DNA of 64,000 nt, from positions 186,001-250,000 of the forward strand of contig NZ_VOEJ01000008.1 in NCBI RefSeq assembly GCF_007846085.1. Direction: 5' to 3'. The translations under genes and the position numbers were made by a program. The notes below the pieces were generated by a model, which saw only the letters and a list, made by a program, of their open reading frames with translations, was not told the origin of the DNA and did no database searches. Shown here piece by piece: positions 9,658-17,700 of the stretch (positions within the stretch are counted from its first letter, which is position 1; the number at the start of each line of letters is the position of its first letter). This DNA comes from Mucilaginibacter pallidiroseus (GTDB lineage: Bacteria > Bacteroidota > Bacteroidia > Sphingobacteriales > Sphingobacteriaceae).

Positions 9658-10209
9658 ATGCAAAATCTAACGCTGCTGGACGGTCAGAAATTTCAAATCA
9701 CAATTCAGCGTTTATGCCGGCAATTAATAGAAAATCATAACGATTTTTCGGGCTCCGTTTTAATTGGCATCCAGCCAAGGGGCATTTATTTGGCAAAACG
9801 TGTGGCCGAAGAATTACGCAAAATACTTCCCGATAACAAAATAGAGCAGGGCGACCTGGACATAACTTTTTACCGTGACGACTTTCGGAGGCGAGAAAGC
9901 CAATTGGTGCCTAACCAAACCAAGATTGATTTTATTATTGAAGGCAAAAAAGTGATCATGATGGATGATGTTTTGTGGACAGGTCGTACCATACGGGCTG
10001 CTATGGATGCCATGCAGGCTTTTGGCCGCCCCGCAAAGGTTGAGCTGCTTACGCTGGTCGATCGCCGGTACTCACGACATATTCCGGTGGCTGCCGACTA
10101 TGTGGGTATCGAGGTGGATTCCATCGCATCGCAAAAAGTTGTAGTGAGCTGGAAAGAAACCGATGGTGAAGACAAGATCGTTCTGGTTTCGGAAAGTAAA
10201 GAAGAATAG
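9658..10209 (+). CDS. pyrR: PyrR bifunctional pyrimidine regulator / uracil phosphoribosyltransferase
   Basis: A 183-residue type I phosphoribosyltransferase of the PyrR family. The PRPP-binding loop VIMMDDVLWTGRT (about residues 100-112) is the family hallmark. PyrR makes UMP from uracil and PRPP and, in other phyla, binds pyr mRNA leaders to attenuate transcription. It lies directly upstream of pyrB, which fits a pyrimidine operon. The ATG at 9658 is chosen because an in-frame TTG at 9637 falls inside the promoter. No obvious PyrR attenuator is visible in the leader, so whether it regulates by RNA binding here is open. Confidence 0.92.
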   Translation: MQNLTLLDGQKFQITIQRLCRQLIENHNDFSGSVLIGIQPRGIYLAKRVAEELRKILPDNKIEQGDLDITFYRDDFRRRESQLVPNQTKIDFIIEGKKVIMMDDVLWTGRTIRAAMDAMQAFGRPAKVELLTLVDRRYSRHIPVAADYVGIEVDSIASQKVVVSWKETDGEDKIVLVSESKEE

Positions 10210-10227
10210 GGTCACGGTAATAACGAG

Positions 10228-10282
10228 CGTCATTGCGAGGTACGAAGCAATCTCCCGATAGATTAGCCTAAAGCGCAATGAT
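10228..10282. repeat. Degenerate REP-like repeat between pyrR and pyrB
   Basis: The segment starting CGTCATTGCGAGGTACGAAG is a repeat motif seen widely in intergenic DNA of Bacteroidota and other bacteria (recalled, not searched). TCATTGCG at 10230-10237 pairs with CGCAATGA at 10274-10281, as expected of a small inverted-repeat element. It adds roughly 50 bases to the spacer between two genes that should be co-transcribed. Confidence 0.5.
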
Positions 10283-10305
10283 ATGATTTTATAAGTAAAT
10301 ACAAA

Positions 10306-11229
10306 ATGGCTTTAAGCACACGGCATTTATTAGGTATTAAAGATTTAAACAGGGCAGATATCGAGCTGATATTTGAAACGGCCGATAATTTTAAAACGGT
10401 TTTAAATCGCCCGATAAAAAAAGTGCCTTCACTGCGCGATGTCACCATTGCCAATATATTTTTTGAAAATTCTACCCGTACCCGCCTTTCCTTTGAACTG
10501 GCTGAAAAAAGGCTTTCAGCCGATGTGGTAAACTTCGCAGCTTCGTCATCATCGGTAAGCAAAGGCGAAACCCTGATAGATACAGTGAATAACATACTGG
10601 CCATGAAGGTTGATATGGTTGTTATGCGCCATCCTTATGCCGGTGCGGGCATATTTCTATCCAAGCATGTAAAAGCACAAATTGTAAATGCCGGCGATGG
10701 TGCACATGAGCACCCTACACAGGCGCTGCTTGATGCTTTTTCGATCCGCGAACGCTACGGCGATGTTGCCGGTAAAAAGGTGGTTATCGTCGGTGATATT
10801 TTACACTCCCGCGTGGCGTTGTCAAACATACTTTGCCTTAAACAGCTGGGTGCCGAGGTTATGGTTTGCGGGCCTACCACGCTTATTCCAAAGTATATTG
10901 GCGCTTTGGGCGTAAAAGTTGAGCATGACCTGCTTAAGGCACTTAACTGGTGCGACGTTGCCAACATGCTGCGCATTCAGTTGGAGCGCCAGGATATCAA
11001 ATACTTCCCTTCGCAGCGCGAATACAGCATGCTTTACGGCTTAAATAAGCAGATACTCGATGGACTTGACAAAGAAATCACCATTATGCATCCCGGCCCT
11101 ATCAACCGTGGGGTGGAAATAACCAGCGATGTTGCCGATAGCAAGCAATCCATAATTCTTGACCAGGTTGAAAACGGTGTAGCCATCCGTATGGCGGTAC
11201 TTTACCTGTTGGCAGGCCAAGCCGTTTAA
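10306..11229 (+). CDS. pyrB: Aspartate carbamoyltransferase catalytic subunit
   Basis: Catalyses carbamoyl phosphate + L-aspartate to N-carbamoyl-L-aspartate, the committed step of de novo pyrimidine synthesis. At 307 residues it has the usual length. The carbamoyl-phosphate site STRTRLSFE is at about residues 53-61, HPTQALLDAF at about 134-143 and the aspartate-side MHPGPINRGVE near residue 264. No pyrI regulatory subunit is adjacent. It is preceded by pyrR and followed after 2 bases by an SDR gene, so the three are likely co-transcribed. Confidence 0.96.
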   Translation: MALSTRHLLGIKDLNRADIELIFETADNFKTVLNRPIKKVPSLRDVTIANIFFENSTRTRLSFELAEKRLSADVVNFAASSSSVSKGETLIDTVNNILAMKVDMVVMRHPYAGAGIFLSKHVKAQIVNAGDGAHEHPTQALLDAFSIRERYGDVAGKKVVIVGDILHSRVALSNILCLKQLGAEVMVCGPTTLIPKYIGALGVKVEHDLLKALNWCDVANMLRIQLERQDIKYFPSQREYSMLYGLNKQILDGLDKEITIMHPGPINRGVEITSDVADSKQSIILDQVENGVAIRMAVLYLLAGQAV

Positions 11230-11231
11230 GC

Positions 11232-12011
11232 ATGAAAAAGCTCGGCGGTAAAGTTGCATTGATAACAGGAACCGAGTCGGGCATTGGGCATGCCATAGCC
11301 GTTGAGTTTGCGCAACAGGGTGCTGATATTGTGATTACTTACCTGAACAATTCTGAGGCCGCTGCCGAAACCCTTTTGGCCGTGCAGCAAGCAGGTGCGA
11401 AAGGTGTAATAGTCCAGGTTGACGTAAGCAATGAGCAATCTGTCGATGCGTTATTTGATGCTGCACTTCAATACTTCCCTCAAATACATATTTTGGTTAA
11501 TTGCGCAGGTGTGCGCAGTACCGATAAATATATCCATGAAGTTAGCGTGGCCGAGTTTATGGCTACCCTTAACACCAATTTGGTGGGCACGTTTATGTGC
11601 AGCCGCAAGTTTATACAACACCGGCTGGCCAACGGTGGGCTGGGGCGTGTTATTAATATCAGCTCAGTTCATGAGGAGGTTGTGAGCCCCGGTAAGACTG
11701 ATTATTGCGCATCAAAGGCGGGCATACGCGGGCTAAGCCGTGCGCTGGCCATGGAAGTTGCCGATAAGCAAATCGCAGTAAATAATATTGCGCCCGGCAT
11801 GATTTTAACGCCAATGAACAAGCGCGCGTTCGAAGAGCCCGAGTACCGGAAAGCATTGGAGCAACGCATCCCCTCCAAAACATCGGGCATGCCGCAAGAT
11901 GTTGCAAAGGTGGCCGTGTTTTTGGCATCAGACGATGCCGCTTACATTACAGGCACCACGCAGGTTGTAGACGGCGGCCTTTCGTTGAGCAGGGCGCAGG
12001 GGGCTAAATAA
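11232..12011 (+). CDS. SDR-family oxidoreductase (classical, FabG-like)
   Basis: A 259-residue short-chain dehydrogenase. The cofactor motif TGTESGIG is at about residues 13-20, NCAG near 91 and catalytic Ser with YxxxK (YCASK) near 156-160; the C-terminus VVDGGLSLSRA is typical. The cofactor is NAD(P)H and the substrate cannot be read from the sequence. The start is 2 bases after the pyrB stop, implying translational coupling, although no pyrimidine role is evident. It resembles glucose-1-dehydrogenase or 3-oxoacyl-ACP reductase relatives. Confidence 0.85.
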   Translation: MKKLGGKVALITGTESGIGHAIAVEFAQQGADIVITYLNNSEAAAETLLAVQQAGAKGVIVQVDVSNEQSVDALFDAALQYFPQIHILVNCAGVRSTDKYIHEVSVAEFMATLNTNLVGTFMCSRKFIQHRLANGGLGRVINISSVHEEVVSPGKTDYCASKAGIRGLSRALAMEVADKQIAVNNIAPGMILTPMNKRAFEEPEYRKALEQRIPSKTSGMPQDVAKVAVFLASDDAAYITGTTQVVDGGLSLSRAQGAK

Positions 12012-12107
12012 GCTGCTGAAGCTCAAAGTTTCCTAAAGCCTCAGAAAACAATACTTCTATATAGCGGTTTGCAATCTGATAAGTTGCCAAGTCCGAATCT
12101 TATACGC

Positions 12108-13154
12108 ATGAATATTTTCCTGATACTCTTTACGGCGTTACTGCTCTCTTTTACCTTGTTGTCTGTTACCAAGAATCAATATTGGGTATTCAGGGTTTTT
12201 GACTATCCGCGATTGCAAAAACTGGTTTTATCTGTGGTTTGCGCGGCGTTAATCATCAGCTTTTACAACGGCGATGCTTTAGTGAAGTGGGGAATGCTGG
12301 TGCTGCTTTTAGCCAATATAATTTACCTTGCTACCCAGGTTTTACCCTTTACCCCGGTTGGCCGAAAGCAAGTTTTAAGGACCTTTACAGATAAGCCCGG
12401 CGATTCTATATGTGTTATGATAGCCAATGTTTATGAAGACAATACCAATAGCAAAGGTTGCCTTAACGAAGTGCATAAACATAAACCCGATGTGCTGTTA
12501 CTATTGGAGACCAATGCCCGGTGGGATAAGGAAACCAGCAGCCTTAGTAGTGATTACCCCCATAGTGTAAAGGTGCCTTTGGATAATACATATGGCATGC
12601 TTTTTTACTCGAAATTGCCGCTTAGGGATGCAAAAGTGAATTATTTGGTTGAAGATGATATTCCATCCATCAATACTAAAATAAAGTTGAGAAGCGGACG
12701 CGAGGTGGAGCTGTTTGCCGTGCATCCTACACCGCCTGTGCCAAATGAAAATCCGCGATCCACCGAACGGGATAAGGAACTGCTGATAGTGGCCGACATG
12801 GCAAAAGCATCAAAACTACCTGTTATTGTAATAGGCGACCTCAACGATGTGGCCTGGAGCTACACGACAGAGCTGTTCCTGAAAATGAGCGGCCTGTTGG
12901 ATCCTCGTCGCGGGCGTGGCTTTTTTAATACCTTTCATGCGCATTACCCTTTCCTCCGATTTCCGCTGGATCATGCTTTCATATCAACGGATTTTAAACT
13001 CAGGGGAATAAAGCGCCTGAATAACTTTAATTCAGATCATTTTCCTATCTATATCAACCTGCAATACGAAGCCCAGGCCGAGCATCAACAGCAGTCAATG
13101 CAACCCGACGCGGAGGATATTGAAATGGCCGAGGAAAAAATGGCGGCGGTGTAG
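12108..13154 (+). CDS. Membrane-anchored endonuclease/exonuclease/phosphatase family protein
   Basis: A 348-residue protein with three N-terminal transmembrane segments (about residues 1-80), then an EEP-fold catalytic domain. Visible landmarks are the metal-binding Glu in LLLLETNARW (about residue 130), HPTPPVPNENPRS (about 205-217), VIGDLNDVAWS (about 240) and the terminal SDHFPIYI with the catalytic Asp-His pair (about 310). This layout matches the YafD-like group. The substrate, nucleic acid or phospholipid/inositol phosphate, is not evident. The ATG at 12108 is preferred over an in-frame TTG at 12069 because it puts the hydrophobic helix at the N-terminus. Confidence 0.8.
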   Translation: MNIFLILFTALLLSFTLLSVTKNQYWVFRVFDYPRLQKLVLSVVCAALIISFYNGDALVKWGMLVLLLANIIYLATQVLPFTPVGRKQVLRTFTDKPGDSICVMIANVYEDNTNSKGCLNEVHKHKPDVLLLLETNARWDKETSSLSSDYPHSVKVPLDNTYGMLFYSKLPLRDAKVNYLVEDDIPSINTKIKLRSGREVELFAVHPTPPVPNENPRSTERDKELLIVADMAKASKLPVIVIGDLNDVAWSYTTELFLKMSGLLDPRRGRGFFNTFHAHYPFLRFPLDHAFISTDFKLRGIKRLNNFNSDHFPIYINLQYEAQAEHQQQSMQPDAEDIEMAEEKMAAV

Positions 13155-13176
13155 GGGTAATAAGAGCTAAAAATAT

Positions 13177-13821
13177 ATGGGCAAGAATTTTACTTTATTA
13201 ATTTTGATTTTACTTGTTAGCTTCAATGCAATAGCTCAAGACTTAAAACATTATCATGATAGTGAATTAGTAAAAGTTATGGATGGTTTTCAGTATGACT
13301 CAGCTAAAGTTTACAGCATTAACTGTCAATTTGATGATATTGCGCCGCTGACTATAAGTATTGATACGCCTGCGTTATATCTTCAAAAATATCACTCAAA
13401 TAGTTCTTTAAGTAAGGGTAAATTATTGAAAAGTAGGGATTCAAAACGATTGAAAAATCTAGTTAAGAATATTTGGAAGGACACTTATGCAGATGATCCA
13501 ATAGGAGTTTTTATTCCGGCGATCAGCGTAATTTTTTTTAAAGGGGATGAAATTGTTGGCAATTTAGAGTATAGTCCTGCTTCTTTAGGTTTGACTTTAC
13601 AAATCAGAAAAAAAACAACACTAATTAAAGAGGAGTATTGGTCTGTTGTTGGGTATAAAATGATATTGTATTTTGATAGCTTATGTAAAAGATATCAATT
13701 AGAATGTTGTGACCATGAAAAGAGTGTAAAGGCAATTTACCAACGAAACAAAACTGACTATGAACGAAGCAAAATAAAGTTGTCAATTAAACGTTTTCTT
13801 GACAATGGAAATCTGAATTAA
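13177..13821 (+). CDS. Exported protein of unknown function, AT-rich
   Basis: A 214-residue protein with a clear signal peptide (MGKNFTLLILILLVSFNAIAQ) and no family I recognise. Mature features are a Lys-rich middle stretch (SKGKLLKSRDSKRLK, about residues 83-97), several Tyr and Cys residues and a basic C-terminal end. The gene is visibly more AT-rich than its neighbours, with many AAA and TTA/ATT codons, which suggests recent acquisition or a fast-evolving orphan. It begins 22 bases after the EEP gene and converges on the amine oxidase gene 7 bases away. Confidence 0.7.
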   Translation: MGKNFTLLILILLVSFNAIAQDLKHYHDSELVKVMDGFQYDSAKVYSINCQFDDIAPLTISIDTPALYLQKYHSNSSLSKGKLLKSRDSKRLKNLVKNIWKDTYADDPIGVFIPAISVIFFKGDEIVGNLEYSPASLGLTLQIRKKTTLIKEEYWSVVGYKMILYFDSLCKRYQLECCDHEKSVKAIYQRNKTDYERSKIKLSIKRFLDNGNLN

Positions 13822-13828
13822 ACAATCC

Positions 13829-15142
13829 TCACTTTACCACCACCAAATCATTTATCTTATTGCCCACATCCAAGCCGCTGCTAAGGGCGGCTTCGACGGT
13901 GCCCATGGCGGTTCCGTTGTACAAATATTCACCGGCAAAATAAATGGTGTCTTCAATAGTTGTGTTTAGTAACTGCCGTGCCTGGGGCGCTTCAACGGTA
14001 TCGTAACCGTATGATCCGCGGGTAAAAGGGTCGGCGGTCCAGTTCATGATGCGCCGGGCTATCAGTTTGCCTTTCAGCGCTTCAATATCCAGCTTGTAAA
14101 TATTAGCTAATGATTGTAAGGCCTTTTCCAGGATATCCTGCTCGGACAAGTTCACCAGGTCGGCCGCCATTGGCCCGGCAACCCAGCCGGTAAGCACGTT
14201 CGATTCGTCGGGCGCTTGTGTCCACCAGGTAGGCACAACTTCGTCGCTGAACAAATAGCCCATTTGTTTAACGTCTTCTCCCGCTAACGCCTCCGCCTTT
14301 TTATCAAACCAAAAAGCGTCTGTAAACTCAAGCAGCAATTTGATAACCGAGCCAAAACCCATTTGCTGTATAGCTGAGGTGTAATTTTCAATCGCCGGTT
14401 CAAAAGTTATTGAAGCTTGTTCATTCATGGTTTGCAATACACCAAGGGGCATAGCTATAATCAGTTGAGCAGCTTGGTAAACTTTACCATCCTGCGTAGT
14501 AGCTTTAACAGCGCCTTTTTGCCATTTGATGTTCTTCACTACAGAACTCAACAAAATCTCCCCGCCATTTGCCTTTATCTCACTATTGAGATAATTAATT
14601 ACTGCACAATACCCGTTATCAACGCGGTATTGCGCATCCATATCCTCATTTTGCCATTCGTTGCGCATGGCAAAAGCACTGGCTTTGCGGGCGTCGGCTG
14701 TATCATAGCCCGACACATATTTCCATACGCCATCGCGTAGCGCAGCATATTTGTCACCGGGGAAATGCTGATCCAAAAAATCGGCTATATTGGTATCTTC
14801 CTGCAACTCTTCAAGGCGAGTTATCAGCAGGTCCCAATTATCAATAACCATGGCATTTTCATGGAATTGCCCGTTTTGGTAGCGCCACATTTCGCCGCTT
14901 GCTTGGCGGTACTCAATATTGGCCTCTTTAAGCAGCTGCAACGTAACGGGTAAATCGCCATGAATAAACTCGGCACCCAGCTCAATCTGGCTAAAAAATG
15001 AAGAATTGTTTATGGTGTAAATGCGCCCGCCGGTACGGTTGCGCGCCTCAAGCACGGTAACCTGCTTGCCGGCATTGGCAAGTGTTTTGGCAGCCATCAA
15101 GCCGGACGCACCGGCACCGATGATCAATACTGAATTTTTCAT
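13829..15142 (-). CDS. Flavin-containing amine oxidase family protein
   Basis: A 437-residue FAD enzyme of the monoamine oxidase/polyamine oxidase superfamily. The N-terminal dinucleotide-binding motif VLIIGAGASGLMAA leads to VLEARNRTGGRI (about residues 35-46). The C-terminal FAD-contact block FAGEYLYNGTAMGTVEAAL (about 405-423) is complete. It would oxidise an amine to an imine, releasing H2O2. No signal peptide is present, so it is probably cytoplasmic. The start at 15142 is chosen because an upstream in-frame codon at 15184 would add 14 residues before the Rossmann strand. The substrate is unknown. Confidence 0.87.
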   Translation of the reverse strand: MKNSVLIIGAGASGLMAAKTLANAGKQVTVLEARNRTGGRIYTINNSSFFSQIELGAEFIHGDLPVTLQLLKEANIEYRQASGEMWRYQNGQFHENAMVIDNWDLLITRLEELQEDTNIADFLDQHFPGDKYAALRDGVWKYVSGYDTADARKASAFAMRNEWQNEDMDAQYRVDNGYCAVINYLNSEIKANGGEILLSSVVKNIKWQKGAVKATTQDGKVYQAAQLIIAMPLGVLQTMNEQASITFEPAIENYTSAIQQMGFGSVIKLLLEFTDAFWFDKKAEALAGEDVKQMGYLFSDEVVPTWWTQAPDESNVLTGWVAGPMAADLVNLSEQDILEKALQSLANIYKLDIEALKGKLIARRIMNWTADPFTRGSYGYDTVEAPQARQLLNTTIEDTIYFAGEYLYNGTAMGTVEAALSSGLDVGNKINDLVVVK

Positions 15143-15153
15143 AGATAGGTAAT

Positions 15154-15185
15154 GCAAGATAAAGCTAATAGTTGTAAGCTGCAAA
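15154..15185 (-). promoter_or_regulatory. Candidate amine oxidase promoter
   Basis: On the minus strand, TTTG (15182-15185) is followed after 20 bases by TATCTTGC (15154-15161), close to the Bacteroidota TTTG-N19-21-TAnnTTTG pattern. The start codon at 15142 is 11 bases further on. Confidence 0.4.
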
Positions 15186-15292
15186 TTGCGGCTTTTGCAT
15201 AAACATATTTAAAGGACTTTATCTGCTTAGTAATGGTTTAAATAGATACTTTAGTAAAAACTAAACGGCCGCTTTGCGGTACAAACAATAGC

Positions 15293-17602
15293 ATGAAAAA
15301 CTATTTTAAGGTTGACGAGTGGAAGATCATTGAAGAAGGTTTTGATCCTGAATATAACAAGGTTGCCGAAAGTGTTTTTAGCCTGGGCAATGGCCGCATG
15401 GGGCAGCGTGCCAACTTTGAGGAAGCTTATAGCGGCGAAACCTTGCAGGGCAATTACGTTGCAGGTGTATATTATCCTGATAAAACCCGCGTAGGCTGGT
15501 GGAAAAACGGTTACCCCGAATACTTTGCCAAGGTGCTTAACGCCGCCAATTGGATAGCTATTGATGTTAAGATTGGCGATGAGCAACTCGATTTGGCGAA
15601 ATGCGAAATTATCGACTTTAGGCGTGAACTGAACATGAAAGAAGGCTACCTGAGCCGCAACATGGCTGTGCGAACCGCTTCAGGGAAAGAGCTTAGGGTT
15701 GAAAGCACGCGCTTTTGCAGCATTGTTGATGATGAGGCAGGTGCTATAGCTTACACCGTTACCGCATTTAACTTTGATGGCGTAATAACCTTAACAACGT
15801 TTATTGATGGAGATATTGCAAATGCCGATGCCAATTACGACGAAAAGTTTTGGGACGAAGTTAGTAAGCAAGTAAACGGCGACAGCGGCGTTTTGCAATT
15901 GCGTACCAAGAAAACAGGATTTGAAGTTGCTACCGCTATGAAGGTTTCCGTATTGCAGGGCGGGTATCCAATTAATTTCTCGGCCAATCCGGTACGAAAG
16001 GAAAAATACATTGGCCTGGAGATAAAGATAAACGCTACCCGCAACCAGCCGGTTACCTTGTTTAAATATGCAGCTAACCTGTCCTCGCAAAATTATGAAA
16101 AGCAGGAGCTTTCTGCAAAAGCGTTGGATACTGTAGAGCGCGTGAGTGAAAAGGGTTTTGCTATCATGTTAAAAGAGCAAGCCGAAGCATGGGCCGAGAA
16201 ATGGAAACACAACGATATTTTAATTGAGGGCGACGCTGCTGCACAGCAAGGCATCCGCTTCAATATATTTCAGCTTAATCAAACTTACACAGGGGAGGAT
16301 GATCGCTTGAACATTGGCCCTAAAGGTTTTACGGGTGAGAAATATGGCGGCAGCACTTACTGGGATACCGAGGCTTATTGCGTGCCGTTTTACCTGGCCA
16401 CTGCCGAGCAGAAGGTATCCCGCAATCTACTATTGTACCGTTATAAGCAATTGGGCAAAGCTATTGAAAATGCGCAGCTGCTTGGCTTTAAAAACGGTGC
16501 TGCCCTTTACCCCATGGTTACCATGGATGGTATCGAATGCCATAACGAGTGGGAAATAACTTTCGAGGAGATACACCGTAACGGGGCCATTGCCTATGCC
16601 ATGTTCAACTATGTACGCTACACCGGCGACGAGCAATATTTAACCGATTATGGATTAGAAGTGCTGATAGCCATATCCCGTTTTTGGGCGCAAAGGGTAA
16701 ACTGGTCCGCGCAAAAGGAGCTATATGTAATGTTGGGTGTAACTGGCCCAAATGAGTACGAAAACAACGTCAACAATAATTGGTACACCAGTACCATAGC
16801 AGTTTGGTGCTTGAAATATACGCTTGACGTTATTGAAAAGGTAAAGGCAAAAGATGCGTCAAAATACGCTGAACTCGCTGCCCGTATCAATTTTGATGAG
16901 CAGGCCGAAACGGATAAGTTTAAAGACATCATTGCAAAAATGTACCTGCCGTATGACGATGAATTGCAAATATTTTTACAGCAGGACGGCTTTCTGGATA
17001 AAGAACAGACACTGGTTAAGGATCTGCCCGAATCAGAACGTCCCCTGGTAAAAAAATGGAGCTGGGACAGGATACTGCGCTCGCCATTCATTAAACAAGC
17101 CGACGTATTACAGGGTCTTTACTTTTTTGAGGATGATTACGACCTCGAAACCATCCGCCGAAATTATGATTATTACGAACCGAGAACTGTTCATGAATCT
17201 TCATTGTCGCCGTGCGTGCATTCGATTTTAGCAGCCAAATTAGGCGATGTTGACAGAGCCTATGAGTTTTATTTGCGCACCTCGCGCCTGGATATTGATG
17301 ATTATAATGATGATACCGAGGATGGCTGCCACATTACGTCCATGGCCGGCACCTGGATGTCGGTAGTGCAGGGTTTCGGGGGCATGCGCGTTAAAAATGG
17401 GCAGTTGTTGTTTAACCCGCTGTTGCCGCCCAAATGGAACGCTTTTTCGTTTCATATCGGTTTCAGGGGCGTGCTGCTTAATATTAAAGTAAGTAAAGAG
17501 GCTGTTGCTATAACCAATACATCTGATAGGGATATCGAAGTATCGGTTTACGATGGACGTTATTTTATAAAAGCGAATAGCGAAGAAGTGATCAAAAAAT
17601 AG
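15293..17602 (+). CDS. GH65 disaccharide phosphorylase (maltose phosphorylase-like)
   Basis: A 769-residue glycoside hydrolase family 65 protein. The family cleaves alpha-glucosides such as maltose, trehalose or kojibiose with phosphate, giving beta-glucose 1-phosphate. The substrate-loop HNEWEITFEEIHRNG (about residues 418-432), the catalytic GPNEYENNVNNNWYT (about 484-498) and the phosphate-binding HESSLSPCVHS (about 631-641) are all present, and the first two are close to maltose phosphorylases. No beta-phosphoglucomutase gene is adjacent, although one usually accompanies such enzymes. It is the first gene of the alpha-glucan block. No signal peptide: cytoplasmic. Confidence 0.9.
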   Translation: MKNYFKVDEWKIIEEGFDPEYNKVAESVFSLGNGRMGQRANFEEAYSGETLQGNYVAGVYYPDKTRVGWWKNGYPEYFAKVLNAANWIAIDVKIGDEQLDLAKCEIIDFRRELNMKEGYLSRNMAVRTASGKELRVESTRFCSIVDDEAGAIAYTVTAFNFDGVITLTTFIDGDIANADANYDEKFWDEVSKQVNGDSGVLQLRTKKTGFEVATAMKVSVLQGGYPINFSANPVRKEKYIGLEIKINATRNQPVTLFKYAANLSSQNYEKQELSAKALDTVERVSEKGFAIMLKEQAEAWAEKWKHNDILIEGDAAAQQGIRFNIFQLNQTYTGEDDRLNIGPKGFTGEKYGGSTYWDTEAYCVPFYLATAEQKVSRNLLLYRYKQLGKAIENAQLLGFKNGAALYPMVTMDGIECHNEWEITFEEIHRNGAIAYAMFNYVRYTGDEQYLTDYGLEVLIAISRFWAQRVNWSAQKELYVMLGVTGPNEYENNVNNNWYTSTIAVWCLKYTLDVIEKVKAKDASKYAELAARINFDEQAETDKFKDIIAKMYLPYDDELQIFLQQDGFLDKEQTLVKDLPESERPLVKKWSWDRILRSPFIKQADVLQGLYFFEDDYDLETIRRNYDYYEPRTVHESSLSPCVHSILAAKLGDVDRAYEFYLRTSRLDIDDYNDDTEDGCHITSMAGTWMSVVQGFGGMRVKNGQLLFNPLLPPKWNAFSFHIGFRGVLLNIKVSKEAVAITNTSDRDIEVSVYDGRYFIKANSEEVIKK

Positions 17603-17603
17603 C

Positions 17604-17685
17604 TTTGTCATTCTGAGAAACGAAGAATCTGATTGCAAACATTTCAATCGGCGAGTAGATGCTTCACTGCGTTCAGCATGTCAAA
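17604..17685. repeat. Short inverted-repeat element between GH65 and GH13 genes
   Basis: An 82-base element with imperfect inverted ends: TTTGTCATTCTGA at 17604-17616 and TTCAGCATGTCAAA at 17672-17685. The TGTCATTCTGAG...CGAAGAATCT motif recurs in intergenic DNA of many Bacteroidota genomes (recalled). It fills almost the entire gap between two genes that should be co-expressed and could form a hairpin in the transcript. Confidence 0.55.
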
Positions 17686-17700
17686 TTAAAATATTGAAAA

